Assembly: GCA_036391875.1 (NCBI GenBank)
Contig: DASVZA010000027.1
Location: forward strand, 1-36,122
Origin: Parasulfuritortus sp036391875
Lineage (GTDB): Bacteria > Pseudomonadota > Gammaproteobacteria > Burkholderiales > Thiobacillaceae
Reading direction: 5' to 3'
DNA: 36,122 bases
Translations under genes and position numbers: made by a program
Shown here: piece after piece, positions 9,405 to 17,896 of the stretch
How the letters are laid out: every line of letters begins with the position of its first letter
Numbering within the stretch: the stretch's first letter is position 1
The notes under the pieces: generated by a model
Told to the model about the DNA's origin: nothing
What the model saw: the letters and a program-made list of their open reading frames with translations, nothing else
Databases searched by the model: none

Positions 9405-10390
9405 TGGCGCACTTCCACTTCCTGCGCCCGGCTTGGCTGCTGGCCCTGCCGCTGCTACTGGGTCTGACCATCTGGCTGGCCCGGCGGCGAGGCCAAGGCG
9501 GCGACTGGAGCCGGCTGGTCGACCCCGATCTCCTGCCCGAACTGCGCCTGGACGGCGGCGGCAAGCCCGGCCGCAGCCCGTGGCCCTGGCTGGCCCTGGC
9601 CTGGACCCTGGCGGCGCTGGCCCTGGCCGGGCCGAGCTGGCAACGGGCCGCGGCGCCGGCCTTCCGCGGCAACGACGCCTGGGTGCTGGTGCTCGACCTG
9701 TCGCCCTCGATGCGGGCCACCGACCTGCCGCCCAACCGTGCCACCCGCGCCCGCTACGCCATCGACGATCTGCTCGACGCCTCCCACGACGCCCGGGTCG
9801 GCCTGGTCGTGTTCAGCGACGAGCCCTACACCGTGACGCCGATGACCGACGACATCGCCACCGTCCGCGCCCTGCTGCCGCCGCTCGCCCCGGACATCAT
9901 GCCGAGCGCCGGCGACAATCTGGCCCCGGCCTTGCAGCAGGCGGGCAGGCTGCTGGCCGGGGTCGGCGCCAAGGACGGCCGCGTGGTGGTGCTGACCGAC
10001 GGCTTCGCCGATCCGGCCGCCGCCTTCACGGCAGCGCAGACGCTACGCGGCCAGGGCGACGCAGTCGACGTGGTCGGCATCGGCACCCGCAACGGGGCAC
10101 CGCTCAGCCAGTCCGGCGGCGGCTTCGTCCAAGATGCCCAGGGCCGTCCCGATCTGGCCCGTCTGGATGTCGGCCAGCTGCAGCAACTCGCCCATTCCGG
10201 CGGCGGCCGCTACGTCGATCTGGCCAACCTGCCCAGCCTGATCGCCGACCTTGAGGCCCACGCCGACCGGACCGGCACGGCCCGCCTGGTGCAACACATC
10301 CGCGTCGCGCACTGGCTGGACGGCGGCGTCTGGCTGCTGCCCGCCCTGCTGCTCGCGGCTGCCGCCCTGGCCCGGCGAGGCTGGCTGTGA
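9395..10390 (+). CDS. batB: BatB: membrane von Willebrand A protein
   Basis: A 331-residue second VWA protein, paralogous in layout to its neighbour BatA: two N-terminal membrane segments (about 11-30 and 63-79), a VWA domain with MIDAS DLSPSM at 101-106, and a C-terminal hydrophobic segment ending ALARRGWL. It probably pairs with BatA and the TPR protein. The ATG at 9395 follows a GGGGCGGA stretch and overlaps batA by ten bases; an ATG at 9404 (overlap TGATG) is the alternative, losing three residues. Confidence 0.88.
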   Translation: MALMAHFHFLRPAWLLALPLLLGLTIWLARRRGQGGDWSRLVDPDLLPELRLDGGGKPGRSPWPWLALAWTLAALALAGPSWQRAAAPAFRGNDAWVLVLDLSPSMRATDLPPNRATRARYAIDDLLDASHDARVGLVVFSDEPYTVTPMTDDIATVRALLPPLAPDIMPSAGDNLAPALQQAGRLLAGVGAKDGRVVVLTDGFADPAAAFTAAQTLRGQGDAVDVVGIGTRNGAPLSQSGGGFVQDAQGRPDLARLDVGQLQQLAHSGGGRYVDLANLPSLIADLEAHADRTGTARLVQHIRVAHWLDGGVWLLPALLLAAAALARRGWL

Positions 10391-11343
10391 TGCGCGCCCT
10401 GCCGCTGCTCGCCCTGCTGGCCTGGTCGGCCTGGGCCGAAGCCGGCCTGCTCGATCGGGTCGACTGGCACGACCTCTGGCAGACGCCGGACCAGCGCGGC
10501 GAACAACTGCTGAAGCAAGGCAAGCCGGGCATGGCGGCCGGTGTCTTCCGCGATCCGCGGCGCAAGGCCTATGCCGAGCTGCTGGCCGGCGACTATGGTC
10601 ACGCGGCCCGCGACTTCGCGCCCTTCGACGATAGCGACAGCCTCTACAACCGGGGCAACGCCCTGGCCCGGGCCGGCGACCTGCAAGGCGCGCTCAAGGC
10701 CTACGACGCCGCCCTGGCGCGCAACCCGGGAAACCGCGACGCCCGCCACAACCGCGACCTGGTGGCCGAGGCGCTGAACCATCCGCCGCCGAGGCCCGCA
10801 TCTTCCGCCAGCGGCGGCAAGCAAGGCGGTCAACCGCAGAACGGCAACAAGCAGTCTCAGTCGGGTGGCAGCCAGCAGCCCACCGGTGGGCAATCCGGCC
10901 GATCGGGCGGCCAGGGCAAGACGGGACAGAACGGGAAAGCGAACGGCGCGGGCAACAACGGCCAGGGCCAGGCCAAGACCGGGGCAGCGCAGGCCAATGC
11001 CGGCCCCGGCCAGCTACCGCCCGGATCTGAGCAAGGCCAACCAACTCCGTCCCAGGCCGCACAGAACGGCCTGGCCGCCGCTCCGGCGCCGCAGCCGAGT
11101 CAGGCCGGGCAACAGACCGGTGCGAATCGATCCGGCCCGGATACCGCGGCTGCCGCGCTCGCCGACGCCGATGCCGCACTGCACGGCCAACCGAACGGCA
11201 AGACCGTCGCCGATACGCCGCTCAGCGAGCGGCAGCTCGCCCAGCAGGACTGGCTGCGCCGCATCCCTGACGATCCGGGCGGCCTGTTGCGGCGCAAATT
11301 CCTGATCGAACACATGCTCCGCCAGCAAGGGGGTCAACCATGA
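10390..11343 (+). CDS. batC: BatC-like TPR protein with Gly/Gln-rich tail
   Basis: A 317-residue protein with an N-terminal signal-like segment (MRALPLLALLAWSAWAEAG) and tetratricopeptide repeat sequence around 78-120, including SLYNRGNALARAGDLQGALK and the continuation to NPGNRDARHN. This is the usual third member of the batABC set, a periplasmic scaffold. From about residue 135 to 255 it becomes a low-complexity linker rich in Gly, Gln, Asn and Pro, followed by a conserved-looking C-terminal helix with WLRRIPDDPGGLLRRKF. The ATG at 10390 overlaps the batB TGA; a GTG one codon earlier is also open. Confidence 0.85.
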   Translation: MRALPLLALLAWSAWAEAGLLDRVDWHDLWQTPDQRGEQLLKQGKPGMAAGVFRDPRRKAYAELLAGDYGHAARDFAPFDDSDSLYNRGNALARAGDLQGALKAYDAALARNPGNRDARHNRDLVAEALNHPPPRPASSASGGKQGGQPQNGNKQSQSGGSQQPTGGQSGRSGGQGKTGQNGKANGAGNNGQGQAKTGAAQANAGPGQLPPGSEQGQPTPSQAAQNGLAAAPAPQPSQAGQQTGANRSGPDTAAAALADADAALHGQPNGKTVADTPLSERQLAQQDWLRRIPDDPGGLLRRKFLIEHMLRQQGGQP

Positions 11344-13109
11344 AGCATCCGCTACTCATCGCCATCGCACTGCTGTCCACGCTGCTCAGCCTGCCCGCCT
11401 CGGCGGCGATCAACGCCTGGCTGGACCACAACCGGATCGGCCCCAACGACACGGTCCAACTCACCCTGCAGCACGACGGCCAGACCGACAAGCAGCCCGA
11501 CCTGGCGCCGCTCAAGCAGGATTTCGACGTGCTCGGCAGCGGCTCCTCGACCAACGTCCAGATCGTCAACGGCAAGATGTCGGTCCAGACCCAGCTGAGC
11601 CTGACCCTGTCGCCCAAGCACACCGGAACGCTGTCGATCCCCCCCCTGCAATGGGGCGGCCAGTCGTCGCCGGCTCTCAGCCTGACCGTGTCGGCCAACG
11701 CCCCGGCCGGCGGCTCCGGCGGCAACGCGGCGGCCGGCAACACCGCCCACGTCCTGCTCACCGCGACGCCGGACCAGGCGCAGCCCTACGTCCAGTCCGC
11801 GGTCACCCTGACCGTGCGCCTCTACGTCGACCAGCCGCTCTACCAGGCCAGCCTCGAACTGCAGCCCAGCAACGACGTGCTGGTGCAGCAGGTCGGCCAG
11901 GACAGCCGCAGCAGCGCGACCCGCAACGGCCGCAGCTACCAGGTGATCGAGCGCAAATACCTGCTGTTCCCGCAGCGCAGCGGCCGCCTCCGGCTGGACG
12001 GGCCGGTGCTGCATGCCCAGGTCGCCGACGGCAACAGCAACAACCCGTTCGGCTCGGACCCGTTCTTCAGCAACTTCTTCGGCCAGAACCCGCTGGCCGG
12101 CATGGTGAACGCGACCAGGCCGATCCTGGTGCGCAGCGATCCGATTGTCTTGAATGTGCGGCCGCGGCCGACCAGTGGCACCGGCCACGGCTGGCTGCCC
12201 GCGCAGAAGGTGACCCTGCAGGAAACCTGGCAGCCGGACGGCGGCACGATCCACGTCGGTGACCCGATCACCCGCCACCTGCACCTCAGCGCCCTGGGCC
12301 TGACCGCCTCGCAACTGCCCGACCTGAGCCAGATCATGCCCCTGCCGGCCGGCATGCGGGCCTATCCGGACCAGGCCAAGCTGAATACCGGCGTGCAGGG
12401 CGACGGCGTGATCGGCACCCGCGACCAGGACATCGCCCTGATCGCCACCCGCTCCGGCCGCTATCGGATCCCGGCCATGCGCCTGTACTGGTGGGACACC
12501 ATCCGCAACGTCCAGCGCGAAATCGACCTGCCCGAGCGCACCATCGACGTGTTGCCCGACTCGACCGGCATCGCCGCCGGCACTGCGCCGGACAACGGCG
12601 GGACGGCCGCACCGCCCACTGCCGCCGGCGAACCGGCCGTCGCAGCCGCCCCCGCCGCGAACAAGCCCGCCAGCGACCGCTGGCCCTGGATCAGCCTCGC
12701 CCTGGCCCTGCTCTGGCTGACCACCTTGCTGGCCTGGTGGCATGACGCCCGGCAGCGGCCGGCTGCATCGTCGCGGCCGCTTGCGGAACCGGCACCGGGT
12801 CCTGCCGCCGGCGCGGCGCGCAAGGCATTCCGCACGGCCTGTCGGGAAAACAGCCCGCAGGCGGCCCGCAAGCATCTGCTCGCCTGGGCTCGGGCCGCCT
12901 GGCCGCAGGATCCGCCCCATGGCCTCCGGGCGCTGGCCGCACGGCTGGACGACGCCGATCTGGGCGCATTGCTGGATCAGCTCGACCGGGCCTGCTACGC
13001 CGGCGGCGCCTGGCAGGGCGAGGCCTTGCTGCAAGGGCTGGAATCGCTGCCCGGCAAACCGGGGCCGGCCGCGCGGCAGGCGGCTCAATTGGCCGGGCTG
13101 TATCCGTAG
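11340..13109 (+). CDS. batD: BatD-type oxygen-tolerance protein
   Basis: A 589-residue protein with a signal peptide (about 1-22, ending LPASA), a long periplasmic part of immunoglobulin-like beta domains, one membrane segment near 447-466, and a short cytosolic helical tail. BatD proteins usually close moxR-bat operons. Recognisable family stretches are DFDVLGSGSSTNVQIVNGK and the Pro-rich ending of the first domain (LSIPPLQWGG). The start overlaps the batC stop (ATGA). Molecular function is unproven; roles in aerotolerance, envelope stress and virulence are reported for the family. The operon ends three bases before the convergent DedA gene, leaving no room for an independent terminator. 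Confidence 0.88.
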   Translation: MKHPLLIAIALLSTLLSLPASAAINAWLDHNRIGPNDTVQLTLQHDGQTDKQPDLAPLKQDFDVLGSGSSTNVQIVNGKMSVQTQLSLTLSPKHTGTLSIPPLQWGGQSSPALSLTVSANAPAGGSGGNAAAGNTAHVLLTATPDQAQPYVQSAVTLTVRLYVDQPLYQASLELQPSNDVLVQQVGQDSRSSATRNGRSYQVIERKYLLFPQRSGRLRLDGPVLHAQVADGNSNNPFGSDPFFSNFFGQNPLAGMVNATRPILVRSDPIVLNVRPRPTSGTGHGWLPAQKVTLQETWQPDGGTIHVGDPITRHLHLSALGLTASQLPDLSQIMPLPAGMRAYPDQAKLNTGVQGDGVIGTRDQDIALIATRSGRYRIPAMRLYWWDTIRNVQREIDLPERTIDVLPDSTGIAAGTAPDNGGTAAPPTAAGEPAVAAAPAANKPASDRWPWISLALALLWLTTLLAWWHDARQRPAASSRPLAEPAPGPAAGAARKAFRTACRENSPQAARKHLLAWARAAWPQDPPHGLRALAARLDDADLGALLDQLDRACYAGGAWQGEALLQGLESLPGKPGPAARQAAQLAGLYP

Positions 13110-13112
13110 CGC

Positions 13113-13691
13113 TCAGTCGCCGTTGCGGCGCAGGTGGTGCCAGAGCCAGAGCCCGATGCCGAACGCCAGGATGACCAACAACATGATCTCCTCGATGCGG
13201 TCCAGGTTGCTGAACATCGATTCGGTCGCGGCGCCGAAGGTGTAGCCGGCGCCGGCGATCAGCACGGCCCAGATGACGGCGCCGACCATGTTCAGTAACG
13301 AGAAGCGGGCCAGCGGAATGCGGCTGGACCCCATGATCACCGGTCCGGCGATGCGCAGGCCGTACAGGAAGCGGACCATCAGGATCAGGACCAGGTCGAA
13401 ACGCTCCAGCAGCCTGTGCACCTGCGGCGCGCGCCGGGCCAGGGCGGGAAAGCGCTCGATCAATGCGTTGCCTTTCCAGCGACCGAGCAGGAAGGCCAGC
13501 TGATCGCCCAGCGTGCCGCCGACAAAGGCGAGTGCGACCACGATCCGCCAATCGAGCAGCCCCTGGTGCGCGGCGAATCCGGCCGCCAACAGCACGGTCT
13601 CGCCCTCCAGCAGTGTGCCGGCGAACACCAGCAGATAGCCGTAGGTGCCGACCAGGCTGCTGACCGTGGCGAGGAAGGAATCGCTGGGCAC
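13113..13691 (-). CDS. DedA-family membrane protein
   Basis: A 192-residue integral membrane protein of the DedA/SNARE-associated family, linked to lipid recycling (undecaprenyl-phosphate or phospholipid flipping) and membrane homeostasis. Signature stretches are GYLLVFAGTLLEGETVLLAA, FVGGTLGDQLAFLLGRWKG, and VRFLYGLRIAGPVIMGSSRI, with the conserved Glu, Asp and Arg. The C terminus is two basic-ended helices. I chose the GTG at 13691 because it gives the normal N terminus. A TTG at 13763 would extend into the neighbouring antiporter fragment with sequence unlike the family. It shares its strand with that fragment. Confidence 0.85.
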   Translation of the reverse strand: MPSDSFLATVSSLVGTYGYLLVFAGTLLEGETVLLAAGFAAHQGLLDWRIVVALAFVGGTLGDQLAFLLGRWKGNALIERFPALARRAPQVHRLLERFDLVLILMVRFLYGLRIAGPVIMGSSRIPLARFSLLNMVGAVIWAVLIAGAGYTFGAATESMFSNLDRIEEIMLLVILAFGIGLWLWHHLRRNGD

Positions 13692-13719
13692 TTGGCGCTC
13701 GAAACGACCGTTGGCCGGA

Positions 13720-14364
13720 CTAGCGGCCGCCGGCCAGGCTTCCGCCCGGCAGCACGATTTCAACTGCGGGCGGCACCACCATATCGGGCGCCCGTTTCAG
13801 GACAGCCTTGCCCGGCGCTGCCGGGCCGCTGTGCGCACGCACCGCGATGTCGTGCGCGGCCAGCCATTCGGTCACCACGGCCAACCGATTGGGCGCGCCG
13901 GCCGATTTCAGGATGCCCATCACCGCGATCGGATCGGTCGGCGAGATCAAGGTGCCGAACAGCAGGCAGTAGGCGAAGGGCAGCGAGATGACGAGCAGGG
14001 GCAGCACGGTCCACAAGCCGATACCGACCAGCAACGCCGACAGCAGGGTGCCGAACACTGCCAGGGCGCCGACCTGCCAGCGCACGGCGCGCAGTTCGCT
14101 GAGGTCGACGTGCAGTGCCCAGGCGAACAGCAGCAGGGACAGCATGCCCTGCATCAGCACATCGGAGAAATCGATGCCGGACAGCAGGTGCTGCTCGTAG
14201 TCGCGCAGGGCACCGATGCCGAGCTTGTCCAGGCCGATCAGCGCGAAGGACAGCAGGAGGGCGATGCCCATCACGCCGATGGTGGTCGGCAAGCCGATGA
14301 AGCGGTGGTTGAAATAGGCCAGCAGGGCGGTCAGCACCAGGCACGTAACGGCGATATCGAACAT
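13720..14364 (-). pseudogene. truncated CPA1 Na+/H+ antiporter fragment
   Basis: The first 160 or so residues match the N-terminal part of CPA1 sodium/proton antiporters: several membrane helices, then LISPTDPIAVMGILKSAGAP, the ion-site helix normally followed by GESLFNDG. Here the family sequence stops and about 50 residues without membrane helices or recognisable similarity follow to a stop at 13720. The product would be 214 residues against roughly 400 or more for a full protein, with perhaps five of twelve helices. No continuation is possible, because the DedA gene begins 28 bases further on. I infer a deletion that joined the gene to unrelated sequence. It is probably non-functional, although the reading frame is intact. 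Start ATG at 14364. Confidence 0.7.
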
Positions 14365-14582
14365 GGGTGAACGAGGTGTCTGGTTGGATTCCCGGCCAGT
14401 ATACCTTTTCGCTCGTTCCGCTCTTTCGGCGACGCCCCCCGGAAAGCGAAGTAGGAACGGGCGGCATCCTACCCGTACGGCGTATTCACCGCCGGCCGGT
14501 CCGGCGCCTACACTCGCTGCGGCGAACCCGACGCACATTGCCGCAATCGGATCATCGCTCTGAAACCTGATAGGAAATAGCC

Positions 14583-15107
14583 ATGAGGAATGCGCAACTC
14601 GTCTTCCAGGAGGAAGGGATCGAGGCCCCGCGCGGCATTGCGGCGGACACGGACCAAGAAGGCCGGAAGATGCTGTACGGCGTGCTGGTGGCCATGGGGC
14701 TGGTGGCCGGTGCGCTGATCACGGCCGCGGTCCTGTCCATGAACAGCAATCGCGACCTGCCGCTCGACCCGGCCTGTTCGCTGTCTAGTCACGCTTGCTC
14801 GCGTACCTTGCCCGACGGTACCCGGATCAGCGTGCGCATCGCCCCCAACCTGCCCTCGGCGCTGAAGCCGTTCAACGTCGACGTCCGTCTCTCCGGGAAC
14901 GAGGCGGTCCGGGTCGAATTCTCCGAACGCGGCGCCGACGACGGCCTCGACCAGGCCAGGCTGACGCAAGTCGGCCCCGAACATTGGCAAGGAGTGGGCC
15001 GCCTGTCCCTGTGCGGCAGCGCGGCGATGACCGCCACCGTGGTCGTCAGCATCGACGGCCTGGAATGGCGCGTGCCGTTCGGCTTCGCGATGGAATCCGC
15101 GCGTTGA
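14583..15107 (+). CDS. membrane-anchored periplasmic protein, paralogue A of the iron operon
   Basis: A 174-residue protein of no named family: a 30-residue cytosolic start, one membrane segment (about 31-51), then a periplasmic domain. The domain opens with LPLDPACSLSSHACSRTLPD and ends with EWRVPFGFAME. It aligns without gaps with the protein encoded at 18706-19188, at about two thirds identity by eye, including three cysteines, the ALKPF-VDVR strand, HWQG and AAMTAT. The spacing of conserved strands recalls YtkA/FixH-like periplasmic domains, but that is a weak impression. It stands 220 bases before hemP and has its own ribosome site (AGGAAA). A TTCACC-18-TACACT pair upstream could be its promoter. 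Confidence 0.75.
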   Translation: MRNAQLVFQEEGIEAPRGIAADTDQEGRKMLYGVLVAMGLVAGALITAAVLSMNSNRDLPLDPACSLSSHACSRTLPDGTRISVRIAPNLPSALKPFNVDVRLSGNEAVRVEFSERGADDGLDQARLTQVGPEHWQGVGRLSLCGSAAMTATVVVSIDGLEWRVPFGFAMESAR

Positions 15108-15289
15108 ACGGCGGACGGTTCCCCAGTCCGGACAACGCCCGATCCTCCGCGACGCAATCCCATTCGCCCATCCAGGCACTCGACAATTAGCCCACCGACT
15201 TCCTGGCCACGCGTCGCTGCGTGCCAGCGCCATGTTGTGGCATCGATCCAGTCGGCACGAACCTGGTCGATCCGAGATCGCCCCACCCG

Positions 15290-15319
15290 TTGACAATGAT
15301 AATGGTTCTCAATTAGATT
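15290..15319 (+). promoter_or_regulatory. Fur box overlapping a sigma-70 promoter
   Basis: Bases 15292-15310 match the 19-base Fur consensus at 15 of 19 positions (GACAATGATAATGGTTCTC). They overlap a perfect -35 TTGACA (15290-15295). A plausible -10, TAGATT, lies at 15314-15319 with an 18-base spacer. Iron-loaded Fur bound here would cover the promoter, so hemP and very likely the iron-uptake genes after it are switched on in iron shortage. Confidence 0.8.
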
Positions 15320-15326
15320 TGAGCCC

Positions 15327-15503
15327 ATGATGAATTCTGCCAAGACCGATCGCACTCAAAACAGCGCCAAGCCGGCCGACGAATCGTTGGTCATGGAGTC
15401 CTCGCGCCTGTTCGGCGCGAACCGGGTGGTGGTCATCAAGCATCAGGGCGAACTCTACCGGCTCAGCGTCACCAAGCAGGGCAAGCTCATCCTGACCAAG
15501 TAA
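15327..15503 (+). CDS. hemP: HemP hemin-uptake family small protein
   Basis: A 58-residue protein of the HemP family: a variable N terminus, then SRLFGANRVVVIKHQGELYR and an ending close to LSVTKQGKLILTK, the family's hallmark. HemP (HmuP) homologues are iron-regulated small proteins that in some betaproteobacteria activate haem-receptor genes. The start is the ATG at 15327, with a second ATG immediately after (15330). It sits 17 bases behind the Fur box and is the first gene after that promoter. There is no haem receptor or TonB system nearby; it precedes an Ftr-type elemental iron system by 83 bases without a clear terminator. Confidence 0.9.
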   Translation: MMNSAKTDRTQNSAKPADESLVMESSRLFGANRVVVIKHQGELYRLSVTKQGKLILTK

Positions 15504-15586
15504 ACGATCCGCTTCGCCAGCCAAAGGGCTTCTCCGCCCCTGTAGCCAGCTTCGACATTTTTTCTGGCAACGAAAAGGAGAAGTCC

Positions 15587-16135
15587 ATGCATACCGCCCT
15601 CAAACTCGTCCCGCTGGCCCTGGTCGCCGGCCTGTCCTTCCCGGCCCTGGCAGTGGAATACCCGATCGGCGTCCCCAGGAACCTGGCCGGCATGGAGGTG
15701 GCCGCGGTCTATCTGCAGCCGATCGAGATGGAGCCCGCCGGCATGATGCGCCGCGCGGCCGATTCCGACATCCACCTGGAGGCCGACATCCACGCCCTGG
15801 CCGGCAACCCGAACGGCTTTCCGGAAGGTGCCTGGATGCCTTATCTCGGCATCCGCTACGAGCTGACCAGGCAGGGCGGCGGCACGCTCAAGGGCGAGAT
15901 GATGCCCATGGTCGCCTCCGACGGCCCTCACTACGGCGACAACGTGAAGCTGATGGGGCCGGGCAACTACCACCTGAAGATGATCGTCCTGCCGCCCAAC
16001 GACAAGGACAACCCGGCCGGCCGCAGCTTCGGCCGCCACACCGACCGCCTGACCGGCGTGCGGCCCTGGTTCAAGCGCTTCGAGGTGGACTACGACTTCA
16101 CCTTCGCCGGCATCGGCAAGAAGGGAGGCTATTGA
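15587..16135 (+). CDS. ftrA: P19/Tp34-type periplasmic iron-binding protein (FtrA-like)
   Basis: A 182-residue periplasmic protein with a signal peptide (about 1-22, ending PALA). It belongs to the P19/Tp34 family, which captures iron with copper and feeds an FTR1 permease. In Campylobacter P19 the metal ligands, as I remember them, are a His-x-Glu pair, a Met six residues before a His, and a later His. Matching residues here are H63/E65, M108/H115 and H151, within DIHLEADIHA, MPMVASDGPH and GRHTDRLTGVRPWF. The ribosome site AAGGAGA lies six bases before the ATG. First gene of the transport part of the operon; the porin-like gene follows one base later. Confidence 0.88.
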   Translation: MHTALKLVPLALVAGLSFPALAVEYPIGVPRNLAGMEVAAVYLQPIEMEPAGMMRRAADSDIHLEADIHALAGNPNGFPEGAWMPYLGIRYELTRQGGGTLKGEMMPMVASDGPHYGDNVKLMGPGNYHLKMIVLPPNDKDNPAGRSFGRHTDRLTGVRPWFKRFEVDYDFTFAGIGKKGGY

Positions 16136-16136
16136 G

Positions 16137-17516
16137 ATGGTCCCTTTCCCGCTCGCCACGCGCCTGCCGGGCAAGGCCCTGGCGCTCAGCCTGGCCTGCC
16201 TGGCCGGGCCGGCGTTCGCCGACACAGACCTGCAGGCCGAGATCGACGCCCTGAAGCAACGCTTGAGCAAGCTCGAACAACGCAACCAGGCCCTGGAACA
16301 GGCCCTGGACAGCGAGCGCATCAGCGAGAACGAGCCGCAGGAGGCCACCCGCATCAAGGCGGTCGAGGAGGATGTCGCCCGGCTGCAGCCGGCGGCCAAG
16401 CTGAGCGAGGCCCTGGACGGCGTCTCGGTCAACGCCTCGATCACCGGCGTGGCCCAGCACCTCGACCATGCCGCCACCACCGGCTCCCGCTCACAACTCA
16501 ACTGGCGCGGCGACATCGGCGTGAACGTGCCGACCGGCGACCTGGGCACCGCCAAGGGCAACGTGTTCGTTCACCTGCGCATGGGCCAGGGCAATGGCGT
16601 CGCCATCGCCGGCGAGCCGCCGATCAACGCCACCGTCTTCAACCTGCACGGGACCGGCAGCAATTCCAACGCCGATATCATCCTGGCCGAGGCCTGGTAC
16701 CGGATGGACATACCGCTCGGCTCGACCGGCGAGAAGGCCGATCGGCATCTTGAATTCACCGCCGGCAAGATCGACCCCTACAGCCTGTTCGACCAGAACG
16801 CCGGTTCCGACGACGAAAGCAGCCAGAACCTGAACCTGTTCTTCGTCCACAACCCGCTGCTCGACGCCGGCGGCGGCGCGGTGTTCGACGAATACGGCTT
16901 CGCGCCCGGCCTGCGCTTCGGCTACTACGACGGCATGGATTCGCCCCAGGGCTGGGGCCTGTCGGCAGGCGTGTTCGCCACCAACGGCGGCGCCAGCTTC
17001 GACAACAGCTTCGACCATTCATTCTCCATCGCCCAGTTCGAAACCGTGCAGCATTTCTTCGGCGGCCTGGAGGGCAACTATCGGCTCTATGCCTGGAACA
17101 CCGAGCAGGGGCGCAGCTTCGACGACACCTACGGAAAGCAGTCGGGCTGGGGCCTGTCCGCCGACCAGCGCCTGGGCGACGGCATGACCGTGTGGGGCCG
17201 CTACGGCCAGATCGTCTCCGGTGCTCCCATGTACGACCGGGCCGTCACCCTGGGCATCAACTTCTCCGGCAACTACTGGAGCCGGGGCAAGGACAGCCTC
17301 GGCCTCTCGCTCGGCCACCTGCGCGCTTCCGATGCCTACCGCAGCCATCTAGCCAGCGCCACCGATTCCGAACAAGTCGCCGAGCTTTATTACAACTGGC
17401 AGATGGTGCCCGGCATCGTGCTGACGCCGGACGTGCAATACATCCGCCACCCCGCCGCCGACAGCGCCAACGACAACGCCACGGTGCTCGGCCTGCGCGC
17501 CACCCTGTCCATGTAA
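16137..17516 (+). CDS. outer-membrane porin-like protein within the iron operon
   Basis: A 459-residue exported protein with a signal peptide (to about residue 28, AGPAFA), then a coiled-coil segment (LQAEIDALKQRLSKLEQRN) and a long series of alternating beta strands typical of an outer-membrane barrel. The pattern (AEAWYRMDIPL, GKIDPYSLFDQN, FGYYDGMDSPQGWGLSAGVF, LTPDVQYI) is that of carbohydrate-selective OprB-like porins. It ends in LRATLSM rather than with the usual terminal phenylalanine. GGGAGG precedes the ATG by eight bases. Being inside the operon, one base after the P19 gene, suggests it lets iron through the outer membrane without TonB; that is inference. Confidence 0.78.
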   Translation: MVPFPLATRLPGKALALSLACLAGPAFADTDLQAEIDALKQRLSKLEQRNQALEQALDSERISENEPQEATRIKAVEEDVARLQPAAKLSEALDGVSVNASITGVAQHLDHAATTGSRSQLNWRGDIGVNVPTGDLGTAKGNVFVHLRMGQGNGVAIAGEPPINATVFNLHGTGSNSNADIILAEAWYRMDIPLGSTGEKADRHLEFTAGKIDPYSLFDQNAGSDDESSQNLNLFFVHNPLLDAGGGAVFDEYGFAPGLRFGYYDGMDSPQGWGLSAGVFATNGGASFDNSFDHSFSIAQFETVQHFFGGLEGNYRLYAWNTEQGRSFDDTYGKQSGWGLSADQRLGDGMTVWGRYGQIVSGAPMYDRAVTLGINFSGNYWSRGKDSLGLSLGHLRASDAYRSHLASATDSEQVAELYYNWQMVPGIVLTPDVQYIRHPAADSANDNATVLGLRATLSM

Positions 17517-17526
17517 GGAGGAGACC

Positions 17527-17880
17527 ATGCCCAATCCGCAGACCCACCCGCTTTCGCTTCCACTCCTGCTGGCCGTGCTGCTGATGCCAGCGGCCGGGCC
17601 GGCCGCGGCGCAGGACATGCCCACCTACACGGTCACCCTGCAGAACGGCCGCGTCCAGCCCGAGACCCTCGCCGTGCCGGCCGGGGTGCGCTTCCGGCTG
17701 CAGGCCACCAACAAGGGCCCGGGGCCGGCCGAGTTCGAGAGCATCGAATTGCGCAAGGAAAGCGTGCTGGCCGTGGGCGTGACCCGCAGCGTGGTGTTCG
17801 CCCCGCTCAAGCCGGGCAGCTACGCCTTCTTCGACGACTTCCACCCGGACACCGCCCGGGGCCGGATCGTCGCCCGATAA
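17527..17880 (+). CDS. ftrB: cupredoxin-like periplasmic protein (FtrB-like)
   Basis: A 117-residue secreted protein: signal peptide to about residue 29 (PAAAQ), then one cupredoxin-like beta domain with YTVTLQNGRVQPETLAVPAG and LKPGSYAFFDDFHPDTARG. In Bordetella and Brucella FtrB is thought to oxidise or present iron to the permease. The mature protein contains no cysteine, so a classical type 1 copper site cannot form; E71, E74, D103/D104 and H106 are the only evident ligand candidates. The ribosome site AAGGAGGAG precedes the ATG. It lies between the porin and the FTR1 permease. Confidence 0.82.
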   Translation: MPNPQTHPLSLPLLLAVLLMPAAGPAAAQDMPTYTVTLQNGRVQPETLAVPAGVRFRLQATNKGPGPAEFESIELRKESVLAVGVTRSVVFAPLKPGSYAFFDDFHPDTARGRIVAR

Positions 17881-17896
17881 GCATAGGAGAACAGCC

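Noticed and set aside
15199..15230. GC hairpin between paralogue A and hemP as a terminator
   Set aside because: The stem GGCCACGC/GCGTGCC has a bulge and no T-run, so it does not qualify.
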